From assembly GCA_019009955.1 (NCBI GenBank), contig CM032232.1:70543501-70607500 (forward strand): a stretch of DNA of 64,000 nt, given 5' to 3'. The notes under the pieces are model-generated. The model did not search any database. It was not told where the DNA came from and saw nothing but the letters and a program-made list of their open reading frames with translations. This document shows, in pieces, positions 1-12,235 of this stretch (its first letter is position 1; each line of letters begins with the position of its first letter). The DNA is from Riptortus pedestris (taxonomy: Eukaryota > Arthropoda > Insecta > Hemiptera > Alydidae). The translations under genes were made by a program, and so were the position numbers.

Positions 1-499
1 TCATCCTCCAGCAAACCCCCACTTCTACTCATGTTGCATACACAATACTCTTATATAAAATAAGCCACACTATTCGAAGCTTAAATACCTAGTGTTGTTT
101 TCAAGAGGCTTTATTATACGGCATATATGCAAATATGTTCTGGTCTTGAGTTCTCGGACTACTAAAATTTGATTGATTGGGATAAATAATATTCTAGTTC
201 ATTATAAATTACAGTACTAGATATAGAGAGATTGTAAATAGTTTCCATAAATTTAATATTTTATATTGTGATATATTCCTGTAATAGTTTTCTTTCCAGT
301 GAGAGGTTGGCATATCTTTTGGTCTACATTTCAGACGCATCCTGTCTCGAGGTTATTAAAATTGGCTGAAAGATTTCTTATTACCGTTTGTAATTATTCG
401 CTTAATATTCACGGTGGTGTGTTACCAGTATGTAGATTTATCTATTGCTAAACTTCACGAGGGAAATCTGCTTAGTTTACGCTACTCTTGCCCGGGACG
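1..499 (-). mobile_element. Family A (HINE-like), 5' part, cut by window edge
   Basis: The stretch matches, in the same order, the second half of the minus-strand A copy at 12236-13174. It has the block with 'ctactcatg...' and 'attcgaagcttaaata', then 'gagggaaatctgcttagttt', which is the complement of the 5' subterminal repeat. The last bases are diverged ('gcccgggac' in place of 'gcgtgacggac'). The microsatellite and 3' hairpin lie outside the window. Confidence 0.8.
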
Positions 500-2496
500 T
501 TTATGGTTTTCGTGTAATATGGGAAAGCAGTCCCCTTGTAGCTGGAAATACGTAAACTTGAAAAGAATTCTAAGGCTCGACTGAGATTCTTGAGTTTCTC
601 AGCCTTGATCCTCCGTGTTATTCTTTTTCCGGTACGACTTTGCACTCAGAGAGGATGTATAAAATGTTGAGATAAGAGATTATGATAAATATCTGTGTAA
701 CGAGCCAACTCACTTAAGAGGATAGTGAAGATCTCCATAGGAGTGTGTACGTTCATAGTTGAAAGATCTCTTACAAAACTATCGCCCACACATTGTCCTT
801 TATACATTATTAATGAGTAGCATATTCATATGGTAATTTGAGATCTCCTGCAATAGCTCGTTGCTCCTCCGGCTCTCAGCACTTTCTTCTCTGGCCAAAT
901 ATTATTCCTACTCTACATAAACGCTTCAAATGGTTCCTATCTTTCATCTATATGAATTCTCTCGATGTAAATGAATATCACGTCAACCTCGAACTCAGAC
1001 GGAATTTAATAATAACTACTCAATACTTTTAATAATATAAAAGCGCTTTCATGCGTTGAAGATAAATGATAAGGTCGGATTTTCTTGATAATATGTGCTT
1101 TCAGAAACCTCCGATCTATAAATGGATTTAAGCATTATCACTACCGTTTAACTTATCACTAACGAATATTTTGATAATATTTAGTATCCAATATATCTGC
1201 AGCTAGCTTTAAAATTTGATGTGGACACTACACGACTTCCTTGCCCTACTATTAAATTAAATATACGAAATGTTTCGATGTCCCTTAAGATATGTCCAGG
1301 AAGTATCCTTCCTGTCCAACAAACTTTTCATGCAAATTTTCATTTAGTTACCACATTTAGAACTTTTATGTTTAATTTCTTTACTGTTCAACTAGTCCTG
1401 GCGATCCTTACCAACCCCACATTTCCATTGTTTCTGAACAATTATATTCCGTTTTACGAGGAATCCAACTTTCATTGGTCTAATGTCAGTACAGTCTAAA
1501 CGAAAGTCTTAGCCATCATTTGTTTTGGTATGTTATCCCTAGGCAATTTATTGATAGAGCTCCTATTTTTCTTTCAGCTGTCCTAAGTACTCAAAAAAGG
1601 ATTATTTATGTTGCAATGTAATGCTGGGTAATCTGAAGAAAGTGGATCTTCATGTACTAGGGTAAAATGAGTTTGCGGATGTCCCGTGATTTTATTAGGA
1701 AAGACAACTTTCGTCCACTGACAAGGACATCCTCAATACTGGACCACTCTGACGGTTCGATTCTACAAGTTAACAGGAGCACTTTTTTCAGGATTGATAA
1801 TGGCAAGTATTGTGATTATTAAATTTTCCAAATGGCCTCATTATTTCCTGACCTATTTCAAGAAACAATAATTAAGTAAATTATTCTAAACCTAATGTAA
1901 ACGGGAAAGGAACTCAACACTTACTCGTCATTGTTATATATTGTTAAGCGTAATTCTGGGTGCAGAATGAAGTCAGCCTGCAAACATAGAGAGATGATGA
2001 ATTTCCTGGCAAAAGAACAACCACGTCAAAGGCCGCTGGTATTGGGTCAAATCACTGTATATGGATTCAAACGAATGGTTATACTATTGTTGAGAATCTA
2101 ACAGGGAGCGTATCAAACAATAGCAATAAATACCATTTAGGAGGGAAACTGAGTTTCAGCATGTGATTGGATGCAATTAATTATACTGTTGTTAAAGTAC
2201 GATATGCCTGTGGCTGTCGGCTTTCAACATGTTGAATATAGTTGCACCTCTCTCTAGATATATTTATTCTGAATCTACAATCTATTTCTGCTGATTGTTC
2301 TCATAAAAATTAACTTCTGTTATCTACGAAAATTAAGGCGGTCTAAAAGAGTGACTCTCGTTGGCATCTCCATCAGACTATCCAATTGTAAAGTCAGCTG
2401 GAAGACTTGAAAAATATTCGCTTGAATCCAAAATTGTTAGAGCACTCCATAGACATTTGCTTGCAAAAGCTGACTGATGTTCTTGACTTAATTTAT
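500..2496. other. Unannotated AT-rich sequence
   Basis: No family from the rest of the window and no recognisable protein was seen. The open frames present (64 aa at 838-1032, 92 aa at 1221-1499) have no motif I recognise and begin at non-ATG codons, so I treat them as chance. Confidence 0.5.
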
Positions 2497-3090
2497 AGAT
2501 TATATTATTTTATTAAGAATATTACATAATGTGATATGTAAAATACAATAGTCCTCCATCACTCTCGACAGAAGCTACACCCCTTCATCACAATGAGAGG
2601 AGCAGCTTCTCTCTGTCTGGCAAGGAAGTCAAGGGCTAAGGAGGAATATGGCACTTGATAAGAAAATAGCCTAGCCACTGCTATCACTTCACTTTAGCCT
2701 TCCATAGGAGAACTCTGGGCCATTGTCTCTTGAGGCACTCTGAAGGTGATGAGTGGTCTTGGAAAGGGCTAGGACTTCTGGATTAGGATGATTGGATAGC
2801 CTGCTGTGGATTTTTTTGAATCTTGAGGGAATTAGGTCCTTTACAAATTGGATATTAAGATCTTTATGAAGGGTGATGTTTGTAATGTAATATGAGGCAT
2901 CTACTATGATGCGCAGGACTTTAAATTGAAAAGTCTAGAGGTGTCTGATGTTGGAAGGTTTTGCTGTATCCCACACTTCTAATGTGTATGACCATATTGG
3001 TTTAAGTAGAAACTTGTATATTGTTTGTTTGTGTTCGGTAGACAAGTGAGATCTTCTATTTAGCAGTCCGTAATGTGATGTTAAGTTCTA
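2497..3090 (-). mobile_element. Jockey-type LINE, degraded 3' fragment
   Basis: This stretch is co-linear with the better preserved copy at 8026-8554. It begins with the same TTTTATTAAGAATATTACA-like 3' end read on the minus strand and includes the same 'cctccatcactctcgacaga' block. The better copy encodes the C-terminal part of a LINE reverse transcriptase; here the frame is broken. It runs about 90 bp further towards the LINE 5' side than the other copy. It is a dead, 5'-truncated insertion. Confidence 0.75.
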
Positions 3091-4781
3091 GCCAGTAAGC
3101 AGAACTAAACTACAAGTTTAATGTACCTTCAAGTCTTGTTTAGCTGATATTACAATGAGAATTCAAACAAGGGGAACCCACAACGTATTTGGAAGTGAGA
3201 GTTCAGTGGTAGTTGAGTGGAAAGCAGCTGATTGGTGACTTTATCAGGGAGTCCTCATATCATGGTTTCAGGGGGAAAAATCGGATTGAATCAAAAAATT
3301 CGCTGAGTCCAGTTGAATTGCGTAGACGCTGAAGCAGATTTCTGTCAGTAGATTAGAAATAACCTCAATTAATAATCAGTTCATCGAAATCAATCAGAAG
3401 GGGCTCAGGTTAGCCATGTGAGCCTCAAGCAGAAAATAACTATAGCTATCCTTATTTCGTTCTACATATTTCTTATAAAGACAGAACTGAAAACAGAAAC
3501 AGAAAATCTGGTTCACTGCGAAACTGAACTATGATTATTATACCAGCAGCATTAGGTGTTTCGCAAGGCGTGGGCACTTACTAGCGACTTTGAAGTACCT
3601 GTAAAAAAACTTAAGGGCTATGTTCTTAATGATTTAGAAGGCTGATAAACCGTAATTACTGAGGGCTATACTACGAGATAGGAAACTAATCATACCTGAA
3701 GTTTCACAACGCTCATGACTAATGCCTTCTTCCACATGAAAATATATGGATTACTTCGTTTTTAGACAAACTCAAGACCGACTGAATATGAGAGGGTTGT
3801 AAACAACCCTGAGGACACTACTTAGTTGTACTATTTGCAGGCTATCTAGAAGTCACATGCTGAAAGCACATTTTCGAGGCTTAAGTCTTGCAAACTAAAA
3901 TAGCGATCTCTGAATAAGGAATTAGATGAAAACCAACATTTGAATTATTATTGGCGCAGTTGTCAAATTAATTGCTGAAAAGAAAATCAAAATAATTTAT
4001 GAGTTGAGCAATTAGTGAATGGGCTCATTTTAGCCGAGTTAGACCTTCGTGTCATGAAAAATAACATAATAATTACACTAGGGCAATATAGAAAACAAGT
4101 AGAACAATTACTATAATTAAAATAATAATAGTCAGACAAGTTATGCAAATTGGCCTTGTCGGTTGATTTAAGGTAACGGGCAATATACAAAATGTACCTC
4201 CTAAAATAAATTATTAATAAAGGATTAATTTTGTCTAGAATTAGAGCTAACAATCTAATAACCACTGGATGATATTTGGCATAATAAAATTAAGTATTGC
4301 AGTTTAAATTAAATTTCAATTAGGTATTATTGTCAATTCAATTTCAAATTCCATGATGAAAATTTAAGAGAAAATGTTAAGTGAAAATATTATAAGTGAT
4401 ATTGAAATCTATAGAAAAAAGATATTTAGCTTTAAATGTGGCTTATAATTCTTTCTTTTTTTTTTTCTACAGACCAATAGCTTATGTGAATAATTATAAG
4501 TGACTTATGTATAATTATTATACTTCATGATCTATAATTCGAAAATAATATATTATATAGATTTACTGTGGTCCTATGCAAATAAATATTTATTTATTTG
4601 ACTAATATAACGAAGACTAATTAACTAAGCTTATATTCTTTATAAACGTAAAGTATCTATCGTCAAGTAAAATCAGTGAACCAAATAAAATCAATGAAAG
4701 CATAATAATAACAATAACATGAAGAAAAATCAAGTAACGAGTAACACAACGTGAGTTATTATTGGATAGCACACCCCCCTC

Positions 4782-4784
<3 letters not shown>
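3091..4784. other. Unannotated sequence with a SINE head fragment at 3399-3422
   Basis: About 24 bp at 3399-3422 (ggggctcaggttagccatgt and following bases) match the first bases of the family C SINE and then diverge. Nothing else is recognised. The 92-aa minus-strand frame at 3987-4265 shows no domain. Confidence 0.45.

Positions 4785-4834
<50 letters not shown>
4785..4834. repeat. TA microsatellite
   Basis: Uninterrupted TA dinucleotides. Unlike most TA tracts in this window, this one is not flanked by recognisable family A or B sequence. Confidence 0.95.
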
Positions 4835-4840
<6 letters not shown>

Positions 4841-5079
4841 GTAAATATATATATATTTAGTACAACATGTATATGTTAAATTAATTAAATTTTACGACAA
4901 AAATCTGTAGATTCCTTGCGTATGACGAACGATAAGCAAGACATTTTTTAATGTCGAGTATTGGTATTCATATGAATTCGCCTATCTGGGTTTCAAGTTT
5001 AGTATCTTTAATTTAATATCTTTCAAGTAAAATTATCTCTGCTAGGAAAAAGCTAAATATTTTATATAAGTAATTGAGT

Positions 5080-5578
5080 GATCCATTGTATGACAGCTTA
5101 TTGTTAGTGGGACATGAGTCTCCTCCTACTCATGTGTTTATTGATGCCCGAAAACAAAATATGGCAATATCTAGGTTATGATCCAATAAAGGGGAAAAAA
5201 ATGTACATAACAACATTTATATCTTATTACATTTGCAAAAACATTGATTTTATACAAATTTTGGACCCGAGACATAATAACGAAGATATTTCGGGTTTCA
5301 AAATTCCCTGCTCGAAACCTCCCTCTCCCCTTCCACAGGTCCGAATTTCAGGCGTTAACGAACTTGATCTTCTTTTTACATAAAATGCTTATGTATCGTG
5401 TTTAGTAAGGATGAGACGAAATTGGCGACTGCTAGAGTGGCAACAGACAAATATATATATATATTATCATTTTGAATTGATTGATTGATCGATGGACGTT
5501 TGAAGACATTTTATATAATCGCGTTATGAGTACAACATCAATAGCAGATTTCCCCCCCCCCCAGGGAAATCTGCTAAA
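5080..5578 (+). mobile_element. Family A (HINE-like), diverged, 5' end lost
   Basis: It contains the family blocks in order: 'gggacatgagt', 'gttaacgaacttgatctt', 'gactgctagagtgg', a short TA tract at 5451-5466, 'gatcgatggacg', and the 3' hairpin ending 'gggaaatctgctaaa'. The hairpin loop is replaced by about a dozen C residues (5551-5562). Similarity fades upstream of about 5080, so the 5' boundary is uncertain. Confidence 0.75.
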
Positions 5579-5765
5579 ATTAGGCGAATCACTCAATAAC
5601 TGTGAATAGTGCGATGGCGTTAAAATTATTTGTGATGGTGATTAAATTGAAGCAATTTTTTTTTTGGGGGGGAGTCTTTGTAGACACTGTTCTTGTCGAA
5701 GATCAGGTGACATTGTTGTTCAATAATCGTTCCTAAATTCTTGTTGATGCTTTCCAGAACTCTGT

Positions 5766-5890
5766 TTTAGCAGATTTCTCTTAAGGGAAATCAGCTATTG
5801 AGGTAGTACTCATGACGGAATTTTCGAAATTCTTCTTCAAATGTCCATCGATCCTACCTAGTAGATGACGAAAATGAAGTCCGTTCAAAA

Positions 5891-5946
<56 letters not shown>

Positions 5947-6235
5947 CTGTTACCGCTCTAGTGGTCGCGATTTTTGTTTGATCGGTACCAAACTCGGTAT
6001 ATAGTCGTTTTATGTAAAAAAAAAAGATCAAGTTCGTCAACGGCTGAAATCTGATCAGTAGGAGGGGGGGGGGTTTAGAAGAGAGGATTTTCGAAAATTC
6101 TAAACATCTCCGTTACTATACAACGGATCGAAAAATTGTGCAGAATCAATCTTATTACAAATTAAATTTACTATAACTATTGTTATATACATTTATTCTC
6201 TATCTTGAATATTAACGAAGATATTTGCATTTTTA
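5766..6235 (-). mobile_element. Family A (HINE-like), 5'-truncated
   Basis: On the minus strand this copy has the 3' terminus (TTTAGCAG plus palindrome, TTCTCTTAAGGGAAATCAGC), 'ggtaggatcgatggacattt', a TA tract at about 5893-5941, the conserved block around 'ccgctctagtgg', and the block ending 'attaacgaagatatttgcat'. It stops there, so the family's 5' hairpin is missing. A G-tract of about 10 lies at 6062-6071. Confidence 0.85.
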
Positions 6236-7824
6236 TGAAGTCTTTTTCTGTTGGCGCCTCACATGAAAAGCTTCAGGCGTTCACCGAGGAATCATGTTTT
6301 AGGTGACTGCTTGAGCACTATTAGTCAGTGAAAACGTGTTTGTAATAGAAAATACGTTCATTGGGAGCGGTTTTCTCGCTCCATTTGGCTAAAAGAGAAA
6401 GAGAGGACTATGAGAGAAGTGCATTAAGAGCCCACTTAGCCGATGTCTAAGATTGGCGTGCACGAAATGGGAGGAGTGCATCAGAAATGCAGAGAGCCAA
6501 ACCCTTTCGAGTCGTTGAACTCTTCAAATTATCTACAGTTTAGAAAGTGGGCCCTCCCTGACATGTGTACAGATGCAAATTATAGCGTGCCACCTGTGAA
6601 TATCAACGGGTTTCTCCTCTCCGCCCATCCCCACTCCAAAGCCAAACATCTTATGTCTCTCTCATTCCTTGATCTGTTTGCTTTGTCTTATGAACAGAAT
6701 TGATTTGCGGCTTTCCCTTAATCAATTCTTGACTACTCAGTGCCACCTAGTGTGTGCTATGTTCGGGCAGGATACGTAACACACGTTTACAGCACTTTCT
6801 AATTTTATTTCATTTCTAATTCAAATACTGACCTTCCTACTAAAATTTAGGCATTTTGTAACTTCCCCACACATAATAAATTATTCTCATTCTCATTTAC
6901 TTAAAACTTTAATTTTACCCAACGAACTGAGGGAGAGAAAAAAATCATAGTCACAGTCTAACATCCTTTTATAAAACAACATCTATTACAGTTTATCTTA
7001 TTTCGTTTAGTTTCAATTATTCTACACATGTTAATTAAAATGCTGGGCAGGGACCTTCAGAATAAATTCTTATATTTTAATTACTGATTTGTATCTAACA
7101 TTTTTATGTAGGTTCTGCACAATCTTAATTAAATGCTTTTTTTAAAGTAATAACAAAATAATGAGTCTTCCAGAACCAATAAAATATACTGAAATGTTTT
7201 ATAGGGCTTTCATTTTTTGATTCCATACAAAGGAACAGCCATTTTTTATTTTTACATTTATCCCGTCAGAGGACAGTCCAGTGGATTGAGAAAACAGAAT
7301 AAAATGTATTAAAATTCCATGTTATTTAATTGTATGGATAAATAAACGTTGCTGTTATATTTTTCTGAACAAATTTACAGCAAATTTAAAATAAAATCCA
7401 AAGTGGTAGATGGAGCAGGCAATTCTCAGGCTACTCAAGGTTGATATGAAAGGCGAATTTTTATTTTTCTGGCCGTGGAATAATTTGCCTCTTCTTTTCT
7501 GCTAATTGAAACTGTGGGGATGGCTACGTCATGAACCTAATTTGGAGAATAGGTTATAAACCAATTATCTGAGGCGATGTTTAGGCTATATACCTCTTGT
7601 TATGTCTAAATCATCCACCTGTGCCGATGTATAACTATTTACCCATATATAATGTTCACAGGAGTTCCACACAAGGGATGCTCTATAGTAATCAATTGGA
7701 AGAAGGTCAAGGCATAAGTGATGCAAGCTATTGCTCTTTAACGCTCTACAAAAGACACTGAAGATGGAGCAGTTGCTCTGAAAATGCACTATGTAAAAAT
7801 AAACTTATTTTAGTGAAAAACAGC
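6236..7824. other. Unannotated sequence
   Basis: No repeat family or protein motif recognised. The 86-aa frame at 6443-6703 resembles nothing I know. Base composition is slightly less AT-rich around 6400-6780. Confidence 0.45.
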
Positions 7825-8025
7825 CCAACTGTGTACATCCAGAGAGAGGTGATAATGTCCAATAGAGTGCCCGAACGTAGACAATTTATTGTATGACGAA
7901 GTATTGTGTGCAATAGAGTGGCCATACAGTGAGAAGTACGAGATATTCTGTGCAATAGATTGGCCGTACCTAGAGAAGTACGATGCATTCTGTACCATAG
8001 AGTAAGTGTACGTTGATAAATACGA
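7825..8025. repeat. 42-bp minisatellite, proximal diverged part
   Basis: Degenerate copies of the unit seen in 8555-10388, recognisable by 'gtgcaatagagtggcc' and 'gagaagtacga' spacing. The array is then interrupted by a LINE fragment. The last 12 bp (8014-8025) form the left target duplication of that LINE. Confidence 0.75.
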
Positions 8026-8554
8026 TTTTTTTTAGATTATTTTATTTTATTAAGAATATTACAGTCTGCATTTAAATGCATTTTGTAATCAGATATGCAG
8101 AATACAGTCGTCCTCCATCACTCTCGACAGAAGCTACACCCCTTCACCGCAATGAGAGTAGCAGCCTCTCCCTGCCTGGCAAGGAAGTCAAGAGCTAAGA
8201 AGGAATGGCACTTGATAAGAAAATAGCCACTGCTATCACTTCACCTTACACTTAAAGATCTCAGGGCCATTGTCTCTTGAGGCGCCGTGGAGGAGAATAT
8301 CGGTGAGTGGTACAAGAAAGGGCTAGAACTTCTGGATTAGGATGATTGGATAGCCTGCTGTGGAATTATTTTAATTTTTGGGTCATTAGGTCCTTTACAA
8401 ATGGTATATTAAGATCTTTATGGTGGTTGCGGTTGGTGATATAATATGGAGTATCTAGTATGGTGCGCCGGACTTTGGATTGGAGAGCCAGGATGCGTCT
8501 GATGTTCGAAGGTTTTTCTGTTCCCCACACTTTTATTGCGTATGACCATACAGG
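8026..8554 (-). mobile_element. Jockey-type LINE, 5'-truncated, inserted in the minisatellite
   Basis: Read on the minus strand, roughly 8550-8366 encodes the C-terminal part of a LINE reverse transcriptase: 'PVWSYAIKVWG', then 'IRRILALQSKVRRTI' and 'YYITNRNHHKDLNIP', the usual jockey-type series (Y-G-hydrophobic-W-G, Q-S-K-hydrophobic-R). The 3' end is an A-rich tail, seen as T-runs just after 8025. It is bounded by a 12-bp direct repeat (TGATAAATACGA at 8014 / TGATAAATAAGA at 8555), 11 of 12 identical, as expected of a target-site duplication. A sister copy lies at 2497-3090. It is not functional: only the last part of ORF2 remains. Confidence 0.85.
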
Positions 8555-10388
8555 TGATAAATAAGAGGCATTCCTTGCAATGGTGAGGCCGTACGTAGAC
8601 ACGAATGAGGTATTGTATGCAATAGAGGATCCATAATTGTATAACAGTCATTCTGTACAATCGAGAGGCCGTACAGAGAGAAGTAAGAGTCATTCTGTGG
8701 AATAGTGACGCCGTACTTGGAGACGCACGCAATATTCTGTGTGATAGATACGCTGTACTTAGAGAAGTATGATATATTCTGTGCAATAGATAGGCGGTAC
8801 CTAGAGAAGTACAAGGCATTCTGTGCAATAGATAGGCCGTACCTGGAGAAGTGTGTGGCATTCTGTGTATTAGAGAGTCGTACGTAGACAAGTAGGAGAA
8901 ATTATGTGAAATAGATAGGCCGTACCTGAAGAAATACGAGGTATTCTGTGCAATAGATAGGCCGTAGCTAGAGAAGTACGAGGCATTCTGTGCAATAGAT
9001 AGGCCGTACCTGGAGAAGTTTGGGGCATTCTGTGCAATAGATAGGCCGTACCTGGAGACGATTGGGGCATTCTGTGTAATAGAGAGCCGTACGTAGACAA
9101 GTAGGAGAAATTCTGTGCAATAGATAGGCCGTACCTGAAGAAATACGAGACATTCTGTGCAATAGATAGGCCGTAGCTGGATAGGTTCGGGGCATTCTGT
9201 GCAATAGATAGGCCGTACCTGGAGAAGTTTGGGGCATTCTGTGTAATAGATAGGCCGTAGCTAGACAAGTAAAAGAATTTTTGTGCAATAGATAGGCCGT
9301 ACCTGGAGAAGATTTGGGCATTCTGTGTAATAGAGAGCCGCACGTAGACAAGTATGAGAAATTCTGTTCAATAGAAAGGCCGTACCTGAAGAAATACGAG
9401 ACATTCTGTGCAATAGATAGGCCGTACCTGTGGACGTTTGGGGCATTCTGTGTAATATTGAGCCGTACGTAGACAAGTAGAAGAAATTCTGTGCAATAGA
9501 TAGGCCGTACCTGAAGAAATGCCAGGCATTCTGTGCAATAGATAGGCCGTATTTGGAGAAGTTTGGGGCATTCTGTGTAATAGAGAGTCGTACGTAGACA
9601 AGTAGGAGAAATTATGTGAAATAGATAGGCCGTACCTGAAGAAATACGAGGTATTCTGTGCAATAGATAGGCCGTAGCTAGAGAAGTATGAGGCATTCTG
9701 TGCAATAGATAGGCCGTTGTTGGAGAAGTTTGGGGCATTCTGTGTAATAGAGAGCCGTACGTAGACAAGTAAAAGAAATTCTGTGCAATAGATAGGCCGT
9801 AGCTTGAGAAGTACGAGGCATTCTGTGCAATAGATAGGCCGTACCTGGAGAAGTTTGGGGCATTCTGTGTAATAGAGAGCCGTACGTAGACAAGTAAAAG
9901 AATTTTTGTGCAATAGATAGGCCGTACCTGGAGACGATTGGGGCATTCTGTGTAATAGAGAGCCGTAGCTGGATAGGTTCGGGGCATTCTGTGCAATAGA
10001 TAGGCCGTACCTGGAGAAGTTTGGGGCATTCTGTGTAATAGATAGGCCGTAGCTAGAGATGCATGAGGCATTCTATGCAATAGATAGGCCATTGTTGGAG
10101 AAGTTTGGGGCATTCTGTGCAATAGATAGGCCGTTGTTGGAGAAGTTTGGGGCATTCTGTGCAATAGATAGGCCGTTGTTGGAGAAGTTTGGGGCATTCT
10201 GTGTAATAGATAGGCCGTAGCTAGAGATGCATGAGGCATTCTGTGAAATAGATAGGCCGTTGTTGGAGAGGTACGAGGCATTCTGTGCAATAGATAGGCC
10301 GTAGCTGGAGAAGTACGAGGCATTCTGTGCAATAGATAGGCCGTACCTGGAGAAGTACGGGGCATTCTGTGCAATAGAGGGGGCCGTG
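8555..10388. repeat. 42-bp minisatellite array, about 43 units
   Basis: Head-to-tail units of 42 bp built from 'ggcattctgtgcaatagata' and 'ggccgtacctggagaagt'. Unit types alternate: 'gtacctggagaagtttgggg', 'gtagctagagaagtacgagg', 'gttgttggagaagtttgggg' and 'gtacgtagacaagtaggag'. The last type recurs about every 3 to 6 units (near 8880, 9088, 9340, 9463, 9586, 9757, 9882), giving a loose higher-order pattern. Some units are 41 bp ('aatagagag' instead of 'aatagatagg') and shift the frame. Because 42 is a multiple of 3 and no stop falls in the unit, long antisense frames stay open in all phases, up to 468 codons. I treat these as artefacts of periodicity, not genes. Confidence 0.95.
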
Positions 10389-11506
10389 CGTAGACAAGTA
10401 GCGACTGGCCGTAGTTTACGAGCAGTTAACCAGTATTGCCTTGGGGACTTGCCTCTCCTGTTCCAGCTTCCAACACTCCCGCTTACCTCCGAGCAATCTT
10501 CCTTCTACCTCCTTTTTTTTCTTCTAACTTCATAACCCTTACAAACTCGATATAAGTATAATCCTGAAGTATTGTTTGCATATTTATACGTTCCCTTGTA
10601 AAATATTAATGAAAGCTCGTAAGGTTAGTAAATTTCTCTTTATAGATTGGCCATTCATATTATGTGTGGAAGACACAGGCTTATATAAAGTAATATTTTG
10701 AAGTCAATTATTGAAATTAGAATATATTTGTTGGGCGATGACGACCGTACGGTTTAAGACATAGGTACTACATGCAGTATTTACAGACTACACCAGGCAA
10801 TCGATCTCGTAAACAGGTGAACCTGATTAAAAGGGACCGGGCAAAAGAATAAGAGGGTCACAAGGACATGTAGTGGTTTCCCATTGCCTTCTGCATCAGA
10901 CCATCCAGCAATAAAGGCATCATTAGTAATATTCTATTCACCAGTAAAGGCATGAGTGGAGACTTTTCGATTCAAGGCCAGAGTTGTCTGATAGCCACCC
11001 CTCCGTTGCCTGTAGCTTCCATAAGCTGACTAATGATAGACTATTCCCAGAACTGACAACATGCTGTAAGTGCGATTTTAGACACTTCTATACCTGCCAA
11101 AGGAAAAACATTCGCCTGCTTTCCACCAGAGGACGAATATTGTTAGCAGGATATTTTTGAATTGTGGCCTGTCAAAATAAAGATTTGGATTATCTCAGAT
11201 CTGCTACAGACAACTCATACGAAATCCATATTGGTAGTGGTTTGGTTAGGAATCCCCCCTCACGTGGGGATATACATGTATGGCCAAAGAACAAATATTT
11301 AAAATATTTAGCCACCATTACCCGCCACTCATCGTGGGCGATGGCTTCCCAGTTCAATTCATTCTTCGCTCTCAATTTTAGCATTCCTTGTTGTCGATTA
11401 TCCACCACAATCTCATTCAGAAATCATCTCTTATCTTTGCTTCCTTCTCCAGTGTCCTAAGTCATCTTCCCATTTGATGCTATTATAACTGTAATAATAC
11501 TACGTT

Positions 11507-11549
<43 letters not shown>

Positions 11550-12235
11550 AGGTAAATAAAATATCTTATGATTTTTCCACTAAAAATATAAAATTTGTAT
11601 TTATGATTGATCTGAAGATTGGGAAACAAGTATGACGGTAAGACGATTAAAAAAGGAAAAAAAAATTATTAATAAACAAATTAATATTAGCTCCTTGCAT
11701 TGCCTTTAATTAGCCTTTAAATTAATTGAAAACAGACAAAAATAAAAAATAATTTACTCCTCGGTATTTCTATATTCCAAGCTCTCAGAGCACACAACGA
11801 TGAAAAATATCTTTCCCACATTTAAGCCCATTCTCTGAACTGCATTCGAGCGAGAAGGAAACCAACAAGGTTATTGCTATTGAAAGGGCAATGCATCCCT
11901 AAATGCGGGTTGAATATACAGAAGAGCGATTGTTCAGTTTATTTGTGAGAGTTGCATTCCTTAAGCTGCCGTAATAATATTTCACTTGACAAAATTCATG
12001 AGCTGAGGCCTATGACCTCGTTACGAAGCCGACAGCTTCTATATGTCAGCTCTGTCAAATCATTCTTCTCCTTGGGCTCAACTGCAGGTGAATAGCCTCT
12101 CGGTACGGCTGCAACTCGGCATGTGTGTTGCACTTAAGAATTCATTTTTACACGTGTTTATTTTTTAAAAGAACTAAATTCTCTTTTAAGAGTTATACAT
12201 TTACAGGCGTACGATTAGCTGTACGCTAATCTCGT
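10389..12235. other. Unannotated sequence with TA tract at 11512-11544
   Basis: The stretch starts with a degenerate last minisatellite unit and then becomes unique. Two antiparallel open frames overlap at 11164-11460 (+, 98 aa) and 11190-11408 (-, 72 aa); neither has a recognisable motif. A TA tract lies at 11512-11544. Confidence 0.4.

Noticed and set aside
8968..10374. 468-codon antisense open frame that could be taken as a repetitive protein
   Set aside because: It arises from a 42-bp tandem repeat whose length is a multiple of three and whose unit lacks stops in all phases; several overlapping frames are equally open, which argues against coding.
7825..10388. CRISPR array
   Set aside because: Units are contiguous 42-bp repeats without unique spacers, in a eukaryotic context.
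11164..11460. Antiparallel 98-aa and 72-aa open frames as a gene
   Set aside because: No domain, no start support, and open on both strands, as expected from chance composition.
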